DNA of 64,000 nt, taken from positions 6,891,501-6,955,500 of the forward strand of contig BSDZ01000078.1 of the NCBI GenBank assembly GCA_030268105.1. Reading direction: 5' to 3'. Of this stretch, positions 49,646 through 62,493 are shown in pieces (position 1 is the first letter of the stretch; each line of letters begins with the position of its first letter). The notes beneath the pieces were generated by a model, which was given only the letters and a program-made list of their open reading frames with translations, was not told the origin of the DNA and did no database searches. This DNA is from Volvox africanus. Its lineage: Eukaryota > Chlorophyta > Chlorophyceae > Chlamydomonadales > Volvocaceae. The position numbers were made by a program, and so were the translations under genes.

Positions 49646-49762
49646 TCTTAAAGTCGAGGTACGGATGGGGTGGCTGGCGTACCTCCATAAAATGCGGGTC
49701 CATCTTGATTGGGATTTCCAAGCGCACGCTTGTTAACAATTTCTTGCATGCCTTGATACTCT
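49646..49762 (-). CDS. Possible C-terminal exon, unknown protein
   Basis: A minus-strand frame reads ALEYQGMQEIVNKRALGNPN then QDGPAFYGGTPATPSVPRL and stops. It looks like a natural C terminus, but a second frame over the same bases (MDPHFMEVRQPPHPYLDFKI) also looks protein-like. No acceptor was fixed and upstream exons were not found. Confidence 0.25.
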
Positions 49763-52700
49763 AAGGCAAGCTCTCATAAGCCATGAGTGCCTGCAACATA
49801 CAGCAGGGGCGCCTATGTGCTCTTATTTAGTGCTCAGTCGGAAGAAGGAACTGTGCAGTCCATCCTATCTAATAACCAGTGGCTTCGTGTCAGGCTTGCT
49901 TATATGGTTACGACCAACGTTCTGAAGGCAAGAATCCCATGTCGGGTGGCAACTCTATCGTTTTGGTGGGTCGTGTGGCGCCGACTGCCAGGATCAGGTC
50001 CCGCGCGCTTTTCCAAGTTCTTTCCTAACTATGCTCAGTTAAACATTCCTCGTGATGCTTCGTGGTTAAAGATGCAGATGCTGGGAACGCCTTGGACAAG
50101 CCAAAGCAGGATCAGGCGACCTATTGACCCCGGAGTTTCCTCTCAGAGCACGGTGCACAACGCACGTGCATGCTCAACACACGTGCATGTAGCCGGAACG
50201 TCTCCATGCACGTTTTGCCGCCAATCCTCTCCCACCGAGTCCGCTTTAGATATTCAACACTATACCCATGAGCGCACCTTAGTCAAATGGGCCGCGTCCA
50301 CTGAGACGGTAAGAAAGATGCAAGGGAGCCTCTAACCAAGCGAGCTACCGTCACTGTCAGCTCCCAGCCCACCTCCCGAACCATGCAAAGAGCTCATCGG
50401 CTTTTCATGTCCCGACGCGGGATGTGGTGTGTTCAAATCGCGGCTTGGGCTGTGAGTACGTGTGTTTAGGGGGGAGATGTGAGCAGATCAAAGGACCTAT
50501 GGGTCACCGGGTCCCCTCACGGATATGCGGGTGATCAACTTGTGTGTGGAGGGGGCGAATAGGGAGGGGAGGGGGACAGGAATACTAATTGATCATGTTA
50601 GCGTGAAAGATGGGGAATAGGGGGCCATTGCGTTGTCGTATATTCACGGCGTATTGCTCGGTGTACGGCAGGTTGGCAGCGCCGTCGAGGAGTCCCAGGC
50701 GCCGGCGCTGCGGAAGTACCTCCTGGGTTTCAGAGGGTGTCGACAATGCGGTGTAGTTGACAAATATTATATCTTTTGTATGCATGATGATCGGTGATGC
50801 ATTGTGGCTGTAACAGGGAGTCCTAACTTTTTTCTGTATCGTGTCTCATGCTCCCTGTAATCCGTACGACAGGTGAAGGTGGCTGCAAATCCGCTCGCCA
50901 AGCTTTCTTGGCCGCTGCCGGGGAGATGCAGGTGAGTGCAACTGTGCAAGACGTCTTTGGTATGACAGCTGTACATAGCCTTTGCTTAAGCCCGAAAGCG
51001 GCGCCAGACAGACCTACAGAGGGTGCAAATACGAAGTTGAGATGTTTGGCGTGAGTGGGGTTTGGTGGTGAATATCGGTCCCACGTTGTTATAAACATAC
51101 GGCCGCCTTGCTCAGTCTTTGTTCGCGAACCCCACACGGGACGGACATACCGGATGTGTAGCGGGGTTGAGGTACAAACAGGATGAGTTCCATGTGCTAA
51201 TGTAGTTTCCTGCATGCAGGTCCGGACCTTTAGGCGAGGCGGTGGCATGGATATGTGAGAGGTCATGCTGGCCATGGAGCCACGTACGGGAACTTTGCAA
51301 TGTCCCGGCCCGAACTCGCAATATGTTTAGGGGATCCTCCTAGAAGGATGCTCTTTGCCTGGGAGCGATGTCCAAACTTGGTCCTGACTCCCCGACCTCT
51401 AGCTGTACTCACCTCTTGACGGATGCATCACTGCTCGGGGGACGCGTGTTGCTCCCAGGCATCAGGGGTGTACCTAACGAGCGGTTTACATACCAGCAGT
51501 GCAACGGACAAAAAGCCTTTGTTATGCCTTATAAAGTCCTGGGTTGTCTCTGTTGGCAGCGCTGCAGTTTTGTTAAGCTGGGACGTATGAGCTGTATTCA
51601 TCCACAGCAGCCCACCCTCAACTTATGTAGTCTTCCCAGAAGGCCCTGTACTGGTCTTGCCCAGGTTTGAGGTCTCGCTCAGATCGGCGGCAAGGCTGCT
51701 GCCGAACCCTGTGGAAGTAAGCCTGTCCGTCCCATTCCGTGGTTCCGCACGCAGCAGCCTTATAATCACTTGGTAGGTACCTATTGCAGCGGTAGGCCAG
51801 CCCAATCGTGTTCTCCATATGCATTTGTATGAAACAAGTCCATAATAAGTATTTGAAGTCCCATTTGAAGAGTGAGGCCTTATTTTGTCAACTGAATCTC
51901 ATCACGAGTCATGCGTATCGTCATCGGAGATCTATACCCTTCCTCAATCCAGCTTAACGACTCCCTTGCCAAGGTAACGTGTGTGACAGACACGCTTCAA
52001 CTGGAACTAGTCCAGAATGTTGGTATACTGACGGTTTGAGTGCTGACGGGTGGTAAATAAAGCCTCCGGGTACGTGGGCGGGTGGACGCCCCAACTCCTC
52101 CTGCTTACGCACTCTTATCCGCTCCCATCAAACCGACCAAAATATAGCTCACAATGTGCATCACTCGCCCCGAAACAAGTCGATCTAATAACTTACGCAT
52201 ATCAGTATGCTGGTTGGGAGGCGCATGCATACGGCGTATACGACCTTACCAGGATGTCGAGGTTCAGCAACACCTCCCAGCTTAGCTTCGTAGGGTCCAT
52301 CTAACAAACAAGTGCACGTCCAGGCTCCAAAGGCAATTATTCCATCCTTGCGCGCTTATTTAGCTTCCTAATACTGCTCCCCCACCCCATCTGGTAGCAG
52401 TCCTACTTCAGCATTCCTGAAAGAGCCCACTGCTCATAGCAGGGAGCATTGGCAAAGAAAATGTCACCCAGTCGTCCGTTACCCCCCCGTAACAATCACG
52501 CGGACCACAAGCCATGTCATTATCATCCCGTTATATATTACGACACCAAAGTCGATGGGGGGGCGATGATGCACTCACGGAGCCATTCAATGAAACACGC
52601 AGCATATACGGGGTAGTGCACATCGCGTTTTGAACACCGCATCAATCCTCACTCACACCACCAACACCAGAGCCACCTTGCTCAGTTCTTCGCACATTGA

Positions 52701-53009
52701 CGATGCCGCCACCACCGTTCACGGGGGCACTTGTGTCCACAATCATTCATGTGTGCGTGTTCAAGTCACGAAAAGCTGTCCGGACAACTTTGGGGGAATT
52801 AAGGGTCGTGATCACCACAATCATCGAACCGCTGGAGAAGTCGTATAAATAGGAAGGTATACTAACGTCCAATCTCCCTATCGCGCCTTCTTCCTGTCCA
52901 AAAGCAGCGCCTCGCCAACTCGGCGACCGGGGGCCACACCAAAGGGGCCACCGGTTAATGCCTTACCAGGCTCTCACCCTAACGAGCCGTCTTGCCCCCC
53001 TGACCACGA
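49763..53009. other. Stretch without a firm gene
   Basis: Possible fragments only: an open + frame at 49,787-50,335 without splice sites, and a possible first exon at 51,911-51,973 on the + strand (MRIVIGDLYPSSIQLNDSLA then K and a GTAACG donor) that could not be extended. A B-box-like GTTCAAATC occurs near 50,429. The upper end holds the 3' flank of the minus-strand membrane-protein gene. Confidence 0.35.
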
Positions 53010-56000
53010 CTAAGACCCCATCGCCACGGGCTGCATGATCCCTCCCACGCCGGCGGAATTGCCGTCACGGTGCTGCTTGCGGGCCCGTTTGGGGCCAGAC
53101 CACACTCGCTGGGTCACCAGCAGCAGTCCCAACGGGGCAAAGACCACGTTGTAGGCCTGCGCAGGAAAGAGACCGGCTGCAACGTTACGCGCTCTGTAAA
53201 TAAAAGTCAGCAATAAAGGCCGGAACAAAAACTACATATTTTATTGAGGTTTGAAGGTGAGACGGCCTTGTGGTTGTGGACACTAAGGCAGTTGGTAAAC
53301 GCAAAACAACTGTAAGCTCCTGAATCGGGGAGTTCATAAAGTTCATCGCTCATTCAAAACTATACACGCCGCTTCCTCTAGCTGCACAACCCAACCCCCG
53401 CAAGAAAGCGTACCGTGAAAACCAGCCAGTTTATGTACATCTTGTTCCGAGAAGTACCGAAAAAGATAGTGCGGAAGCCGCGTACTCCGTAGAAGAAGGG
53501 CAGGCCCTGCATGTGCCGGCGAGGTTTGGGCGAAAAGGCGAATCTGAGGACACCTGCCACACCTGCGTGGAACGAGACAATGGCCGCTGGAGGGCCGCAG
53601 ATATGCAGACGGCCTATTGACGTTTTGTAAGTTTTGTTTTGGCTGATTAGGGTTTGCGGTCCCTTTGCGCCAGAGAACACCCTACCCTGCTTCAGCCACC
53701 TGCCTTTCCAATATAAAAGAAGCGGTTGCAGACTTCGATGGTCATGATGCCTGACGCGGAGGTGAGCTGCAGGATGAGCAGAAATGCCGTTACGGATGAG
53801 AAACGCTCGATGCCAATGACGTGCAGCAGCACCGCGTTAATGGAGATGAAGGACCAGGACATGTACCTACAGGCTCGTGTTGGGTTCGGGAAGAGAAGTG
53901 TACGGCGATGAAAAAGACATCGGTTTGAGCCATACAAATGTTGCACCTGTTTAATACGCCTGTAGTTCATAAAACCCTATATCACATACATACACATGGC
54001 TGTAGCCTTGCGCTACCACACCACAGCATCAGCATCGCCGCCACCACCAGCCGGGAGCGAGGGGGAGTAACGACCTCTCTCGGGCCCTTACTGGGCAGCC
54101 GGGGAAATCACCGCAGCAATGCCCAGAGTCCTTACACCCGTGTTTGTGTCCAAACATCGTTACAACCCGCACCCTCTCCGTCCCCGGGATGCCCTGTTCC
54201 TGCCCCCCCGCACGGCCCAGGCAGCCCCGGCTGATCGGATCTCCCCCCCTTACCCCTTACCCTTTACCCCTTACCAGCCGAAGGCAATAGCATATCCTGG
54301 GTTGAGGTACCACTGCTCCGTGCCCTTGCCAAGAGCCCACAGCACAATGCACAGAAACACCATCTGGCGCAAGGTATTGGCACACACAAGGCAACAATGG
54401 AAGGGGCGGGTGCGGAGGGTTGTAAGCCACAAGGACCGTGGGAAGGCTGAGGCTAAGGCTGTGCCATCGGAACCCCCAATCGAGGAGATTCGGAATGTAG
54501 CAGTAGCGCCAGGAGGGGTCGGGGTAGGGAAGTTAATTCCTGAACAAATCGTGAGAAGGTATTTGAGATCCTCCCAAACGGACCGACCAAACGTTTTTTC
54601 GTACGAGTCTGGGTCAGAAATCTGCCGTACATCCCCAAACCTTTGTCAAATCGAGCCCGGAAAAAACGACACAACATTCTCTGAGTTGTTTATTATAGAT
54701 ACTGACAAATAACAGATGCATGAAACCGAACGAAAACCCCGCCACTCCCCCCGCCGCTGCCATTTCCCGCCACCGCCATCAACGCCGCCCGGACCCACAC
54801 TGCCACTGTTACCTCCGCCACCTTGACCACTGCCTTCACTCCCCTCCTCAACCCACTGCCACCACCACCCTCATCCCCATCTCCCCCTCTACCCTCACCA
54901 GCCCCGCCACCTTGCCTAGCAACTTCGTCTCTATCCTCACCAGCCCCATCACCTTCACTTCCCTCCTCATCGCCACACCGCCACCGCCATCACTGGTGCC
55001 GCCCTCAAAACCCCCTTTCCCTTCACCTCCACCACGCTTACCGCTGCCGCCGCAAGAACTTCATCTCAATATTGTTCCGGAAGAATGTCAATATTGGCGC
55101 CTATTGTAGCATATTTCCCACTTTTGCTTACCTTCATTCCCCCGGACCCTGTTGCCTAATCAAGAAACGCCATTTGAGCACTGGCATTGGCCCGAACTTC
55201 AGTGACCTCTTTTGTCTGTTACAGAATGAACTACGCCTCACTGTACAGTTCATTCTGTTACAGTGCGCCTTCCACTCTACAAGCTGGGTACGCAGCCGCA
55301 GCCTTCCCCCCCAAGCTCCCCGACATCGGAATAGATGGCCCCCGCCTGAATGGGGCAGCCACCCCCAGGGCTACCACCCTGGCGGCATTGTGATTGCCTC
55401 TTGGATTGCTCAGTTTTGGATTGTCACCCGATGAATGTCATCGGTGCTCATCTTGGATGCCCCTCCTCGGCGACCGCCGCACTAAGGGATGCCAGCATTG
55501 ACATCTAAGCAGCTGGAAAGAAGCTGTATAAGGGTCTGCAGAAACCTAACCCATCGGACCCTCGAACCCGTCCGGCCAAACCATGTCGTACGTACACAAA
55601 ACTTCGCCAGGCCCGTACGTGATGTTCAGTGAACATCACGTATAAATAATTTATACATCTTAATCTATAATTTATATAAAGAAACTTTAGCATAATATAA
55701 GTCCGTATATGTTCATTTCTCGCAGTGAACCAAGGAAGGAGGGCCCTGCAACCGCCTAATCTGTACGACCTTGCCCTGACCTCTCCTCTGCTTTTCCAGC
55801 CCCGACCTCGACCCCTTCTCCCCTCTTACCAGTACGAACATGAAAAGGGCTGCTACCAACCCCTTGATCATCAGGGCCGTCGCTATGTGGCGCACACGCA
55901 CCCCATCGGGGGCAGATGCCCGCTGTCCTTCATTGTTGTTTTGCATCAGCAGCAATTTTTCTTCAGATTTTAGCTTGAACTGGTAGCTGTTCACTACCTG

Positions 56001-58673
56001 AGAGGAAGGAGGGAGCGCATGCGTGGGTCCGAGACATCGTACCCTCCACCTGTCAGCAGCGGTGTATTGGTGTATTGTGTTTCTGCAACTGTAGAAAAGA
56101 ATGGGAATGCATGGATCGCTACGAGTAGTGCCGTGCCGTGCCAGTAGTCCACTCAAGTCCATAAGTCAATTTGACTTCGTTATGCGCCCACAGCTCACCA
56201 CGAAGGAGCTCCCCAGCCACAGCAGCACGCAGAAAATGTATGAGGCGAAATGCTGCCCGAAGTTGTTTACTGGTGCGAGGTTCACCTCTTTGGCGGAGAT
56301 GCCTGCCCATGCAGTCCAATACGGATGGTTAGCGGTTACCAGAAGAAGACGACGGAAAAAACAACTAAATTGAAGAAAGCATCCACCGATAGCAAAGTAG
56401 AGGGGTACGCCCATGGGAAGGGAAGGACCAGAAATGAAGACGCGTACAGATGTGAACAGTACCACATTAACCCAATGTGGGCAAAATGGAAGAGCAATAT
56501 GGACTTGCAAATCACGACTTACGTCAACCAATTTGCTATATGTGGTCTGATTCGTGTGAAATTCATTGTGTGCAGGTGCCATGCGTGTACGGGTATTTCT
56601 TAGTCCATGCCTCCTAAATAATTCCTACCCGATGCCAAAAAAGTCGGTGAAATGATCTTCAGCAATCCCGGACTGCTGGCCACGTCCCACGTCAGCTTTT
56701 GACTGAGGCCCGGCATCAGGTTGCTCAAAATGATACTCCCTATGTAGGTGTAGGTGCTGTAATCGCGGCCGCGTGCGTACACGTACTGAGCCACAGGCCG
56801 CTGTGGGACGCAAAACCGGATAGCGGAAGATGCAGGGTTTCCACTTGATGACGTATTCGGATGCAGAGATGTGAAGAATGGCTATGTTAGTTACGCCTTC
56901 TAATGCTTGTTGCTCTGGCTCAATGCGCGTCCCGCTCCGGCCCTCCACATCACTGTACCCTAACCCAGCCGCAACTGACCTGGTTCTGTGCACCCCCAAG
57001 CGCCCCCGAGCCAGGGAAAAAACTGAGGTACGAGGCGGTAAAATTGGAGGGGAAGTAGAGCAGCGCCCAGGGACCTCCCTGGAGGACGTCATCCGAGTAC
57101 GACTGTGGGGCCGCGTGTCGGGGGGTGAGACGACCTGTCAGAAGGGATGAGCCGAGCGTCCCAACCAGATCGCAGCTGTGAAGCCGCCCCGGGGATTTAG
57201 GCTGATCGGTGGGGTGCGGATAGGCAATATGCGTTATGCAAGAACCCTAAGATGCTAAGGAGGCTAAAAATACGAGCACACGTTTGCGCAGAGGATTCAT
57301 ACGTCGCCCACGTCACCCAGCAACTCACCGCAACGCAGTCGGCCTCCTGCTGCGGAGTGCCGCATACTCGTCCTGAACCACCCGCCCCCGGGCAGCTGCC
57401 ATTCTCCCACCGCAGCAAGTGGGACACAGGAGAGGAATGGTTCCAAATGGACGCCTTCAGCAAGCCGTTGGCCAGGGGGCCGGGTGCCTGTGGCGAGGAA
57501 CCGGGGACCAGATGGGTCACGCAGCCGAGCTACCCAGCCAGGGCTCATGCCAAAAACGACGTCACAAGCGCCTTTCCTTTCCTCGCCACATTGACACCCG
57601 GGTACAGGTATGGATGTTCCCTAAAGGGCAGCAGCTCCGGAACCTTCACCCTTCATGCACCTACGATCTGAGACAGAATTCCGCCCGAGATGAAGGAGCT
57701 GTTGAGCGCACCGGCTCCCGGCACCAAGTCGCAGTTGAGGACGACCACGTGCAGGTTACCCAGGCGGGTCTGGGAATGGGAATGGGAAGGAGGGGTGCGG
57801 AAAAGCATGCAGGTGTGGAGTGAGCAGTGACGAGGGAAGGGATGAGGGCTTTGCGTCAAGTCCATAAAACTCCAAAGACTGGATGGTTTGCCATAAGGCG
57901 CTATCATGCACCATACGGTCCGTGTCGGCTAGTGGGGTGCGGGCCGTGGGACGGTGGAGCCCCGCCGATGAGAATGATGCCGTACAGGCGCATGAACTCG
58001 GATGCGGTGTTCCCGACATGCTTGTGTAGAGCAGAGACAAAGACAGCGTATCCGCAAATCTGCACTGACGCTCGAAGGAAGATGTGTATGTGCATCGGTT
58101 GGAGCAAAAGGTTGGCATTCCCTCAGCACTGGTTGAGTACGACACGAGGCCTTATTCCTCCACTGAGGACTGTTAATGGCAGATCTCCCCACCGCCGCCA
58201 AACTGAGGGGCCTCCTCGAAAACCCTCCTCCGCATCTGACAGGATCTCACCGTCGGGTTCCAGAAGGCCCCAACGTAAAGCCAGCAAAATGCCCAGATGA
58301 CCAGGATGGCTCCAAAACACGTCAAAAAGAAGGTAGTGGACCAGTACGGCTGGAAGTATGGGGCCTCTAGTGATGTCAGGTCGGCCTCCGCTTTGATCTT
58401 GTCGTTGTCCACAGGCGAAGGGGCACCAGCCCCTGCTTTGTTGCTTAGATTGGCCGCAGGTTGGCTGTCACCCCGCCGTTGCGCTTCAACATCTGTGCTA
58501 GCATTTGCTATGGCGACTTTAGTACTGGGGGCGGGCAGAGATGCCGAGGTAGGAGGTGGAGCGGGGGGCTTTGCCGCCGGACTGGGGCTCGGCTTCCGGC
58601 CCTTCTCGAGTTGAAGATTTTCCATACCTTCTATCTTTTCAAGGGAGGGAAGATAATTGGGAGGGTTCAGCAT
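53010..58673 (-). CDS. Unrecognised multi-pass membrane protein
   Basis: Exons: 58251-58673, one from 58059 to about 57,950 (3' end unresolved), 57665-57769, 57329-57487, 56629-56800, 56199-56302, 55830-55997, 54275-54363, 53700-53866, 53414-53562 and 53010-53156. All but the second agree in phase. A disordered Pro/Ala/Ser N terminus of ~110 residues precedes the first membrane span (FFLTCFGAILVIWAFCWLYV). Others are MRLYGIILIGGA, SYIFCVLLWLGSSFV, TALMIKGLVAALFMFVL, MVFLCIVLWAL, FISINAVLLHVIGI, VTAFLLILQLTSASGIMTI and WLVFTAYNVVFAPLGLLLV, so about eight to ten spans. Polar conserved-looking parts include LHVVVLNCDLVPGAGALNSS and GTEQWYLNPGYA. The C terminus is basic (GPKRARKQH). I cannot name a family; transport or lipid modification are possible. 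Confidence 0.65.
54250..54275. repeat. TTACCCC/TTACCC repeat at a splice donor
   Basis: On the minus strand the intron begins GGTAAGGGGTAAAGGGTAAG and continues in the same pattern, so several potential GGTAAGG donors lie in tandem directly after exon 8 of the membrane-protein gene. Confidence 0.7.
54720..55070. repeat. C/A-rich low-complexity intron segment
   Basis: Imperfect CCACC, CACCGCCATC and CCTCACCAG units fill much of the long intron (54,364-55,829) of the minus-strand membrane-protein gene. The apparent Pro/Ser/Thr-rich + strand frames here are products of that composition. Confidence 0.6.
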
Positions 58674-59706
58674 TTATGTAAGCTCGCCTGACTAACGGAA
58701 TAAGCCCGTTGACAGGAAACTGCAAATAGTATGCGGAACTCCAATTTATTCCTGACAACAGCTATATGCGCGACACTTTAAGAAGTTTAGAGTAATAGTT
58801 AATCGGTGGCATTTCCTTCGAAGCCACCACGCTGTGAACGACCAGGAAAAGTGTGAACCTGCATTTCGTGCGCCAGACTAAGCAAGCCAATACGGGCAAT
58901 CGATATAAGTCGGCAACTAACTAAGCAATAAACAGTTGCTTAACGTTCTCACCACAATAGTTCTTGGGGCTGCAGCGACACCGCTTGGCCGTAGTTTTAC
59001 ACACCGCTGTGACTTACAATCCGTCAAAAACGAAGCTTGAAATACAACTAGTGTTGTTCTCCGCGGTAGATCATGCTGGAAGGCTGTCAATATGTATATG
59101 GCGGCGAACGTGCCGCAGTTTACAAAAGAGGTGAGCAATGTACGGCGATCGTGAGTATTGAAGTACCTGGAAGGTGTCTTACGAAGAAAGATCTGTTGTG
59201 ACGCAGCGCGATAGTGCTTTCGACCTCAAGTGCAGCTGCCTAAGGTCCCTGGCGGAAGCTGCACGTCGTGCACGGGAGAACCCTCCCACTCTGAGCTTTC
59301 TGGCATCATCCTCGCATACCTATGTTGCGCATTTGATAAAGGACTACAGCTTGCGTATTTCGTAGATTCAGTATTCTTCCCGCGCACGCGTCAACATAAT
59401 GCGGTGCCCTATGTTACGGTGCCTGTGTCACGGTTCTGATCCCTTTGTCCGACATCGTGTACACACAAACCCTTCCTTTTTTGCAATGCCAGCACTCCAA
59501 CATGATGGTGCTCAGACGTAAGCGACGTACCCCTCGCGAGAAATGGATGCCCACGCGCCCACGACCCCCCTCGGGCTGTTATTCCGTAGTTCAGGTGCAC
59601 ACACTGCCCTGCTTCCTCGCCTAACCCTTAAGTCCTGAAACCCAAAAACTTGCCTTATGTATTGGATTGCTGTTTGCATCGACACACGTCCCTCCATCCA
59701 CTTCAG
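58674..59706. other. Intergenic stretch, promoter side of the membrane-protein gene
   Basis: No coding exon is firm. The part near 58,674 should hold the membrane-protein promoter; the part near 59,700 may hold 5' exons of the plus-strand gene that ends at 60,161. Confidence 0.35.
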
Positions 59707-60161
59707 GCGTGACTACAGCACAGCGCCCTTGCAGCACCAGGTTCTGCAGGCCGTATTCCCGGTACGGGGGTGCAGCCAGCAGAAGCCCCAGCCGGCGGCT
59801 GCGGCAGCAGCGGCCGTTTCGGGCGATTCGTTTCCCACCATTCGGGGGCCCCACATCATGTAATAATGCACCGTGGTACCCTGGCCGTACCAGCGGCACT
59901 GGCAGCGCGGGTGGATTTCATGGCGCGGGCGGGTCGGCAGCCTTCTTTGGGAGGGAGGCTTCTTCTGCCGCTGCACCCCAGCCGGGGGATCTCATCCTGG
60001 AGCCGTTCAAGGTGAGGCAGGGCCCGACCCTGAGTTGGTCGGGAGCTATGCACGGTGAGGCGCCGCCGACAGGAGCTACCCCGGTTACATCCTGCACAAA
60101 CCCCGGCTGCATGCCTGACCACCCGCAGGTTAAGTGGGGATTAGACCAGCACCCGGCCTGA
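59707..60161 (+). CDS. Terminal exons of a small unknown protein
   Basis: Exon 59707-60011 follows the acceptor CCACTTCAG and ends at TTCAAG|GTGAGG; exon 60129-60161 follows CCCGCAG. Joined, the C terminus reads GDLILEPFKVKWGLDQHPA. The 117-bp intron is a multiple of three and lacks a stop, so retention would also keep the frame. The first exon is Arg/Gly-rich (RYGGAASRSPSRRLRQQRPF) then Gly/Ala-rich. A competing frame over 59,660-59,863 ends ...TIRGPHIM and is also open. The start is not identified and the product is not recognised. Confidence 0.4.
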
Positions 60162-62493
60162 GCGCCCCCCTTATCTTTGCCGCTCGACGGCTTTCCAGGT
60201 GTTAAGGCAAACCACCAAAAAGGGTTGAACCAGGGGCAGGGGTGTCAGGGGCAAACAACGGACAAACCCAAAGAGGGTGTCGCTTATAGCTGCCGCGCGA
60301 TCCAGAGTCTACCTGGTGCTTGTGGTTTGGTTAATTGCCGGACAGGTAGGTGTGGTCGCGTACACAGCCTCCCCTAACCGCCGCTTCGCCCTAACGCACC
60401 GCAGCAAAACACTCCCACTCATTCCAACCAAGCAGAGCCAGATGCAAAAGTGCAACATGTGAAGAAACCCACCGGAGCCAGGCCAGGAAGTATTACGCCA
60501 GTTCAGCTTGGTAAAACCCCCAAACCCAAACCTTAAAACCCGGCCCTGTGCGTGTACACATAACCAATATACATTTTCCACCATTTTACGTTGCCAGAAC
60601 AACCTTCAGACGGAGATTTATGACGGCGATCTTAGCACTCGTTTGGTGACACGCCCATAAACTTACAATTATGCCGGCAGGACAAACGAGCACGGGCAAA
60701 GGGCGCTTTAGTTGATGTCATTACTGTTCACCTACATGATGAGTTTGCCTTGGAAAAATTTATGAAGTCCATATTAATAATTCCGTTAAGCACTCAAGTT
60801 AGACGCCACGTGCTCTCATCAGCGAAGCCTAGGTTACGGGCAGAGCCGATTACGAGAATCGACGATTGCACCTCCGACCGTTACGCATCAGGCCTATCTG
60901 TATTTATTGTAACACCAATTATATCATTAAGTTTTTCGAATTCTCATATACAAGGAACTTTAATAGGGTGACATGATTCGCGATGACTGGGCCTGAAACA
61001 ACACCTAATTGGAGCCAGCTGCACACAGGGGCATTAAGTACATGCATAGTCCATGAAGGATGTATTTTTTATTTTTCACAATTCAAATATCCTCACAACG
61101 TCGTCGGATGAGTGGCGAGCATCGTCCAGCTTCGGAAGGCCGGACGGGTCTCCGGTGCTCCCTATGCTTCCCTGCGCGTATGTCCATCCAACTGGTTTGG
61201 GACCAGAAAGGTCCTAGGAGAGTTAAGAGCTCAAAGGTCGCGAGGTCATCGTACGTGGGCGCCGTATCTTGAAAAATGCTGTAAACAAACTTTACAGATG
61301 TACAAGATAAGGAACATGGCTTGCCACAAGCTTGTCCTCATTAGGGTATATGCCCTCCCTGTCCTTTGACAGGCGGTTTCAGTGCTGAGCTTCACAAGTC
61401 ACAAAACAGCAGTTTGGTTTACGGCTGCCCCTCTTACCCCCGATGGTACATACCCCTCCTATCTGTACATACATATGATACCCCCTGCCCCGGGTTCCAA
61501 GGGTACTGAACCCCGGGACCTCAAGCCCAAGCATAGGGCCCCTCACTTCAATACACTCCAGACATACGGGGCTGTGGAACAGGTTGCGTCTGGGAGAAGG
61601 CAACTACTACCACCAGTTGTAGTGAGAGAAGGCAATAATAGTTGCCAGAGCATCATAGGGACAGATGCAATCGCCTAATTTGCACAAGTGGGCTTCAATT
61701 GCACTCCCAGTTTTAGTCTGTTCATGAAACCGAATTTCGGCGTTCTCCAAACCGGAGTGGCGAATTAGTGTCGCCCTTGAGGAAAGGTTACGCATGTAGG
61801 AAGGCGGGGCTGGCTCTCTAGATAGATAGATAGATGGATAGATAGATGGATGTGTAAATATATTCCTATTTCTCTCTCAGGGGAGAGAGGGGCGCGGCTC
61901 GACGGAAAGGTGTATGTGTTAACTGCCGCACCGTTGACAGATACTGAATCCTGCCCGAAACCGCAAAACAGGGATGGCCCAACTACAGGAACTAAACGGC
62001 TTCAGCTTGTGGCGAGCATGAAACGCAAACTGCACAGGAAAACTGCATAAGTATGTCCTTTATTGGCCGTTTCATGAAGTCCACTCCTTAAATGTCACTG
62101 AATTTGTTGGGGGGGGGAAAGCAAGGTCATTGCTTTGCCAGTAGTTCATGCTCCCAATGTGCAAAGTGGCATCAATCCCAACGGAGGCAACGTGTAATCT
62201 GAATATCAAAGCCATGTGCAATGAGCCTGCCCCTGGGCAACCCTGGGTTTTAATTTTGGTTGTTTGCTATGCAGCTATCGAAAAGAATCAGTCTGCCTGT
62301 GCTGCCTTGCGGTTGAGGTCAGTGGCTCTTGTGCTTTTTTTCGCCTTTATTTCGCCTTTAACTGTTGCAGCTGTACCCACTTGAATACCGGCAAATGCAG
62401 TAGCGGGGCACCTCTTGCGGTTGGAAGAAATCAGCTACGTTCTCGTGTTCCTTCCTCGATGCCCCTCTCCCCATGTGCGATTCCTCATTGCAG
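60162..62493. other. Stretch without a recognised gene
   Basis: It contains A/T-richer DNA around 60,740-61,090 and a GATA-type microsatellite. The 5' exons and promoter of the plus-strand cysteine-cluster gene should lie toward the upper end, but none could be assigned. Confidence 0.35.
61819..61852 (+). repeat. (GATA)n/(GATG)n microsatellite
   Basis: About eight GATA units, two of them changed to GATG. Confidence 0.9.

Noticed and set aside
49787..50335. 182-codon open frame on the + strand
   Set aside because: It starts at GTG rather than ATG, has no supporting splice sites and no recognisable domain; minus-strand fragments lie beside it.
50390..50450. Possible tRNA gene with a GTTCAAATC B-box
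   Set aside because: I could not fold an acceptor stem and D-arm around it; at most a degraded tRNA-like piece.
54720..55434. Pro/Ser/Thr-rich open frames on the + strand
   Set aside because: They lie in the long intron of the minus-strand membrane-protein gene and result from a C/A-rich simple sequence.
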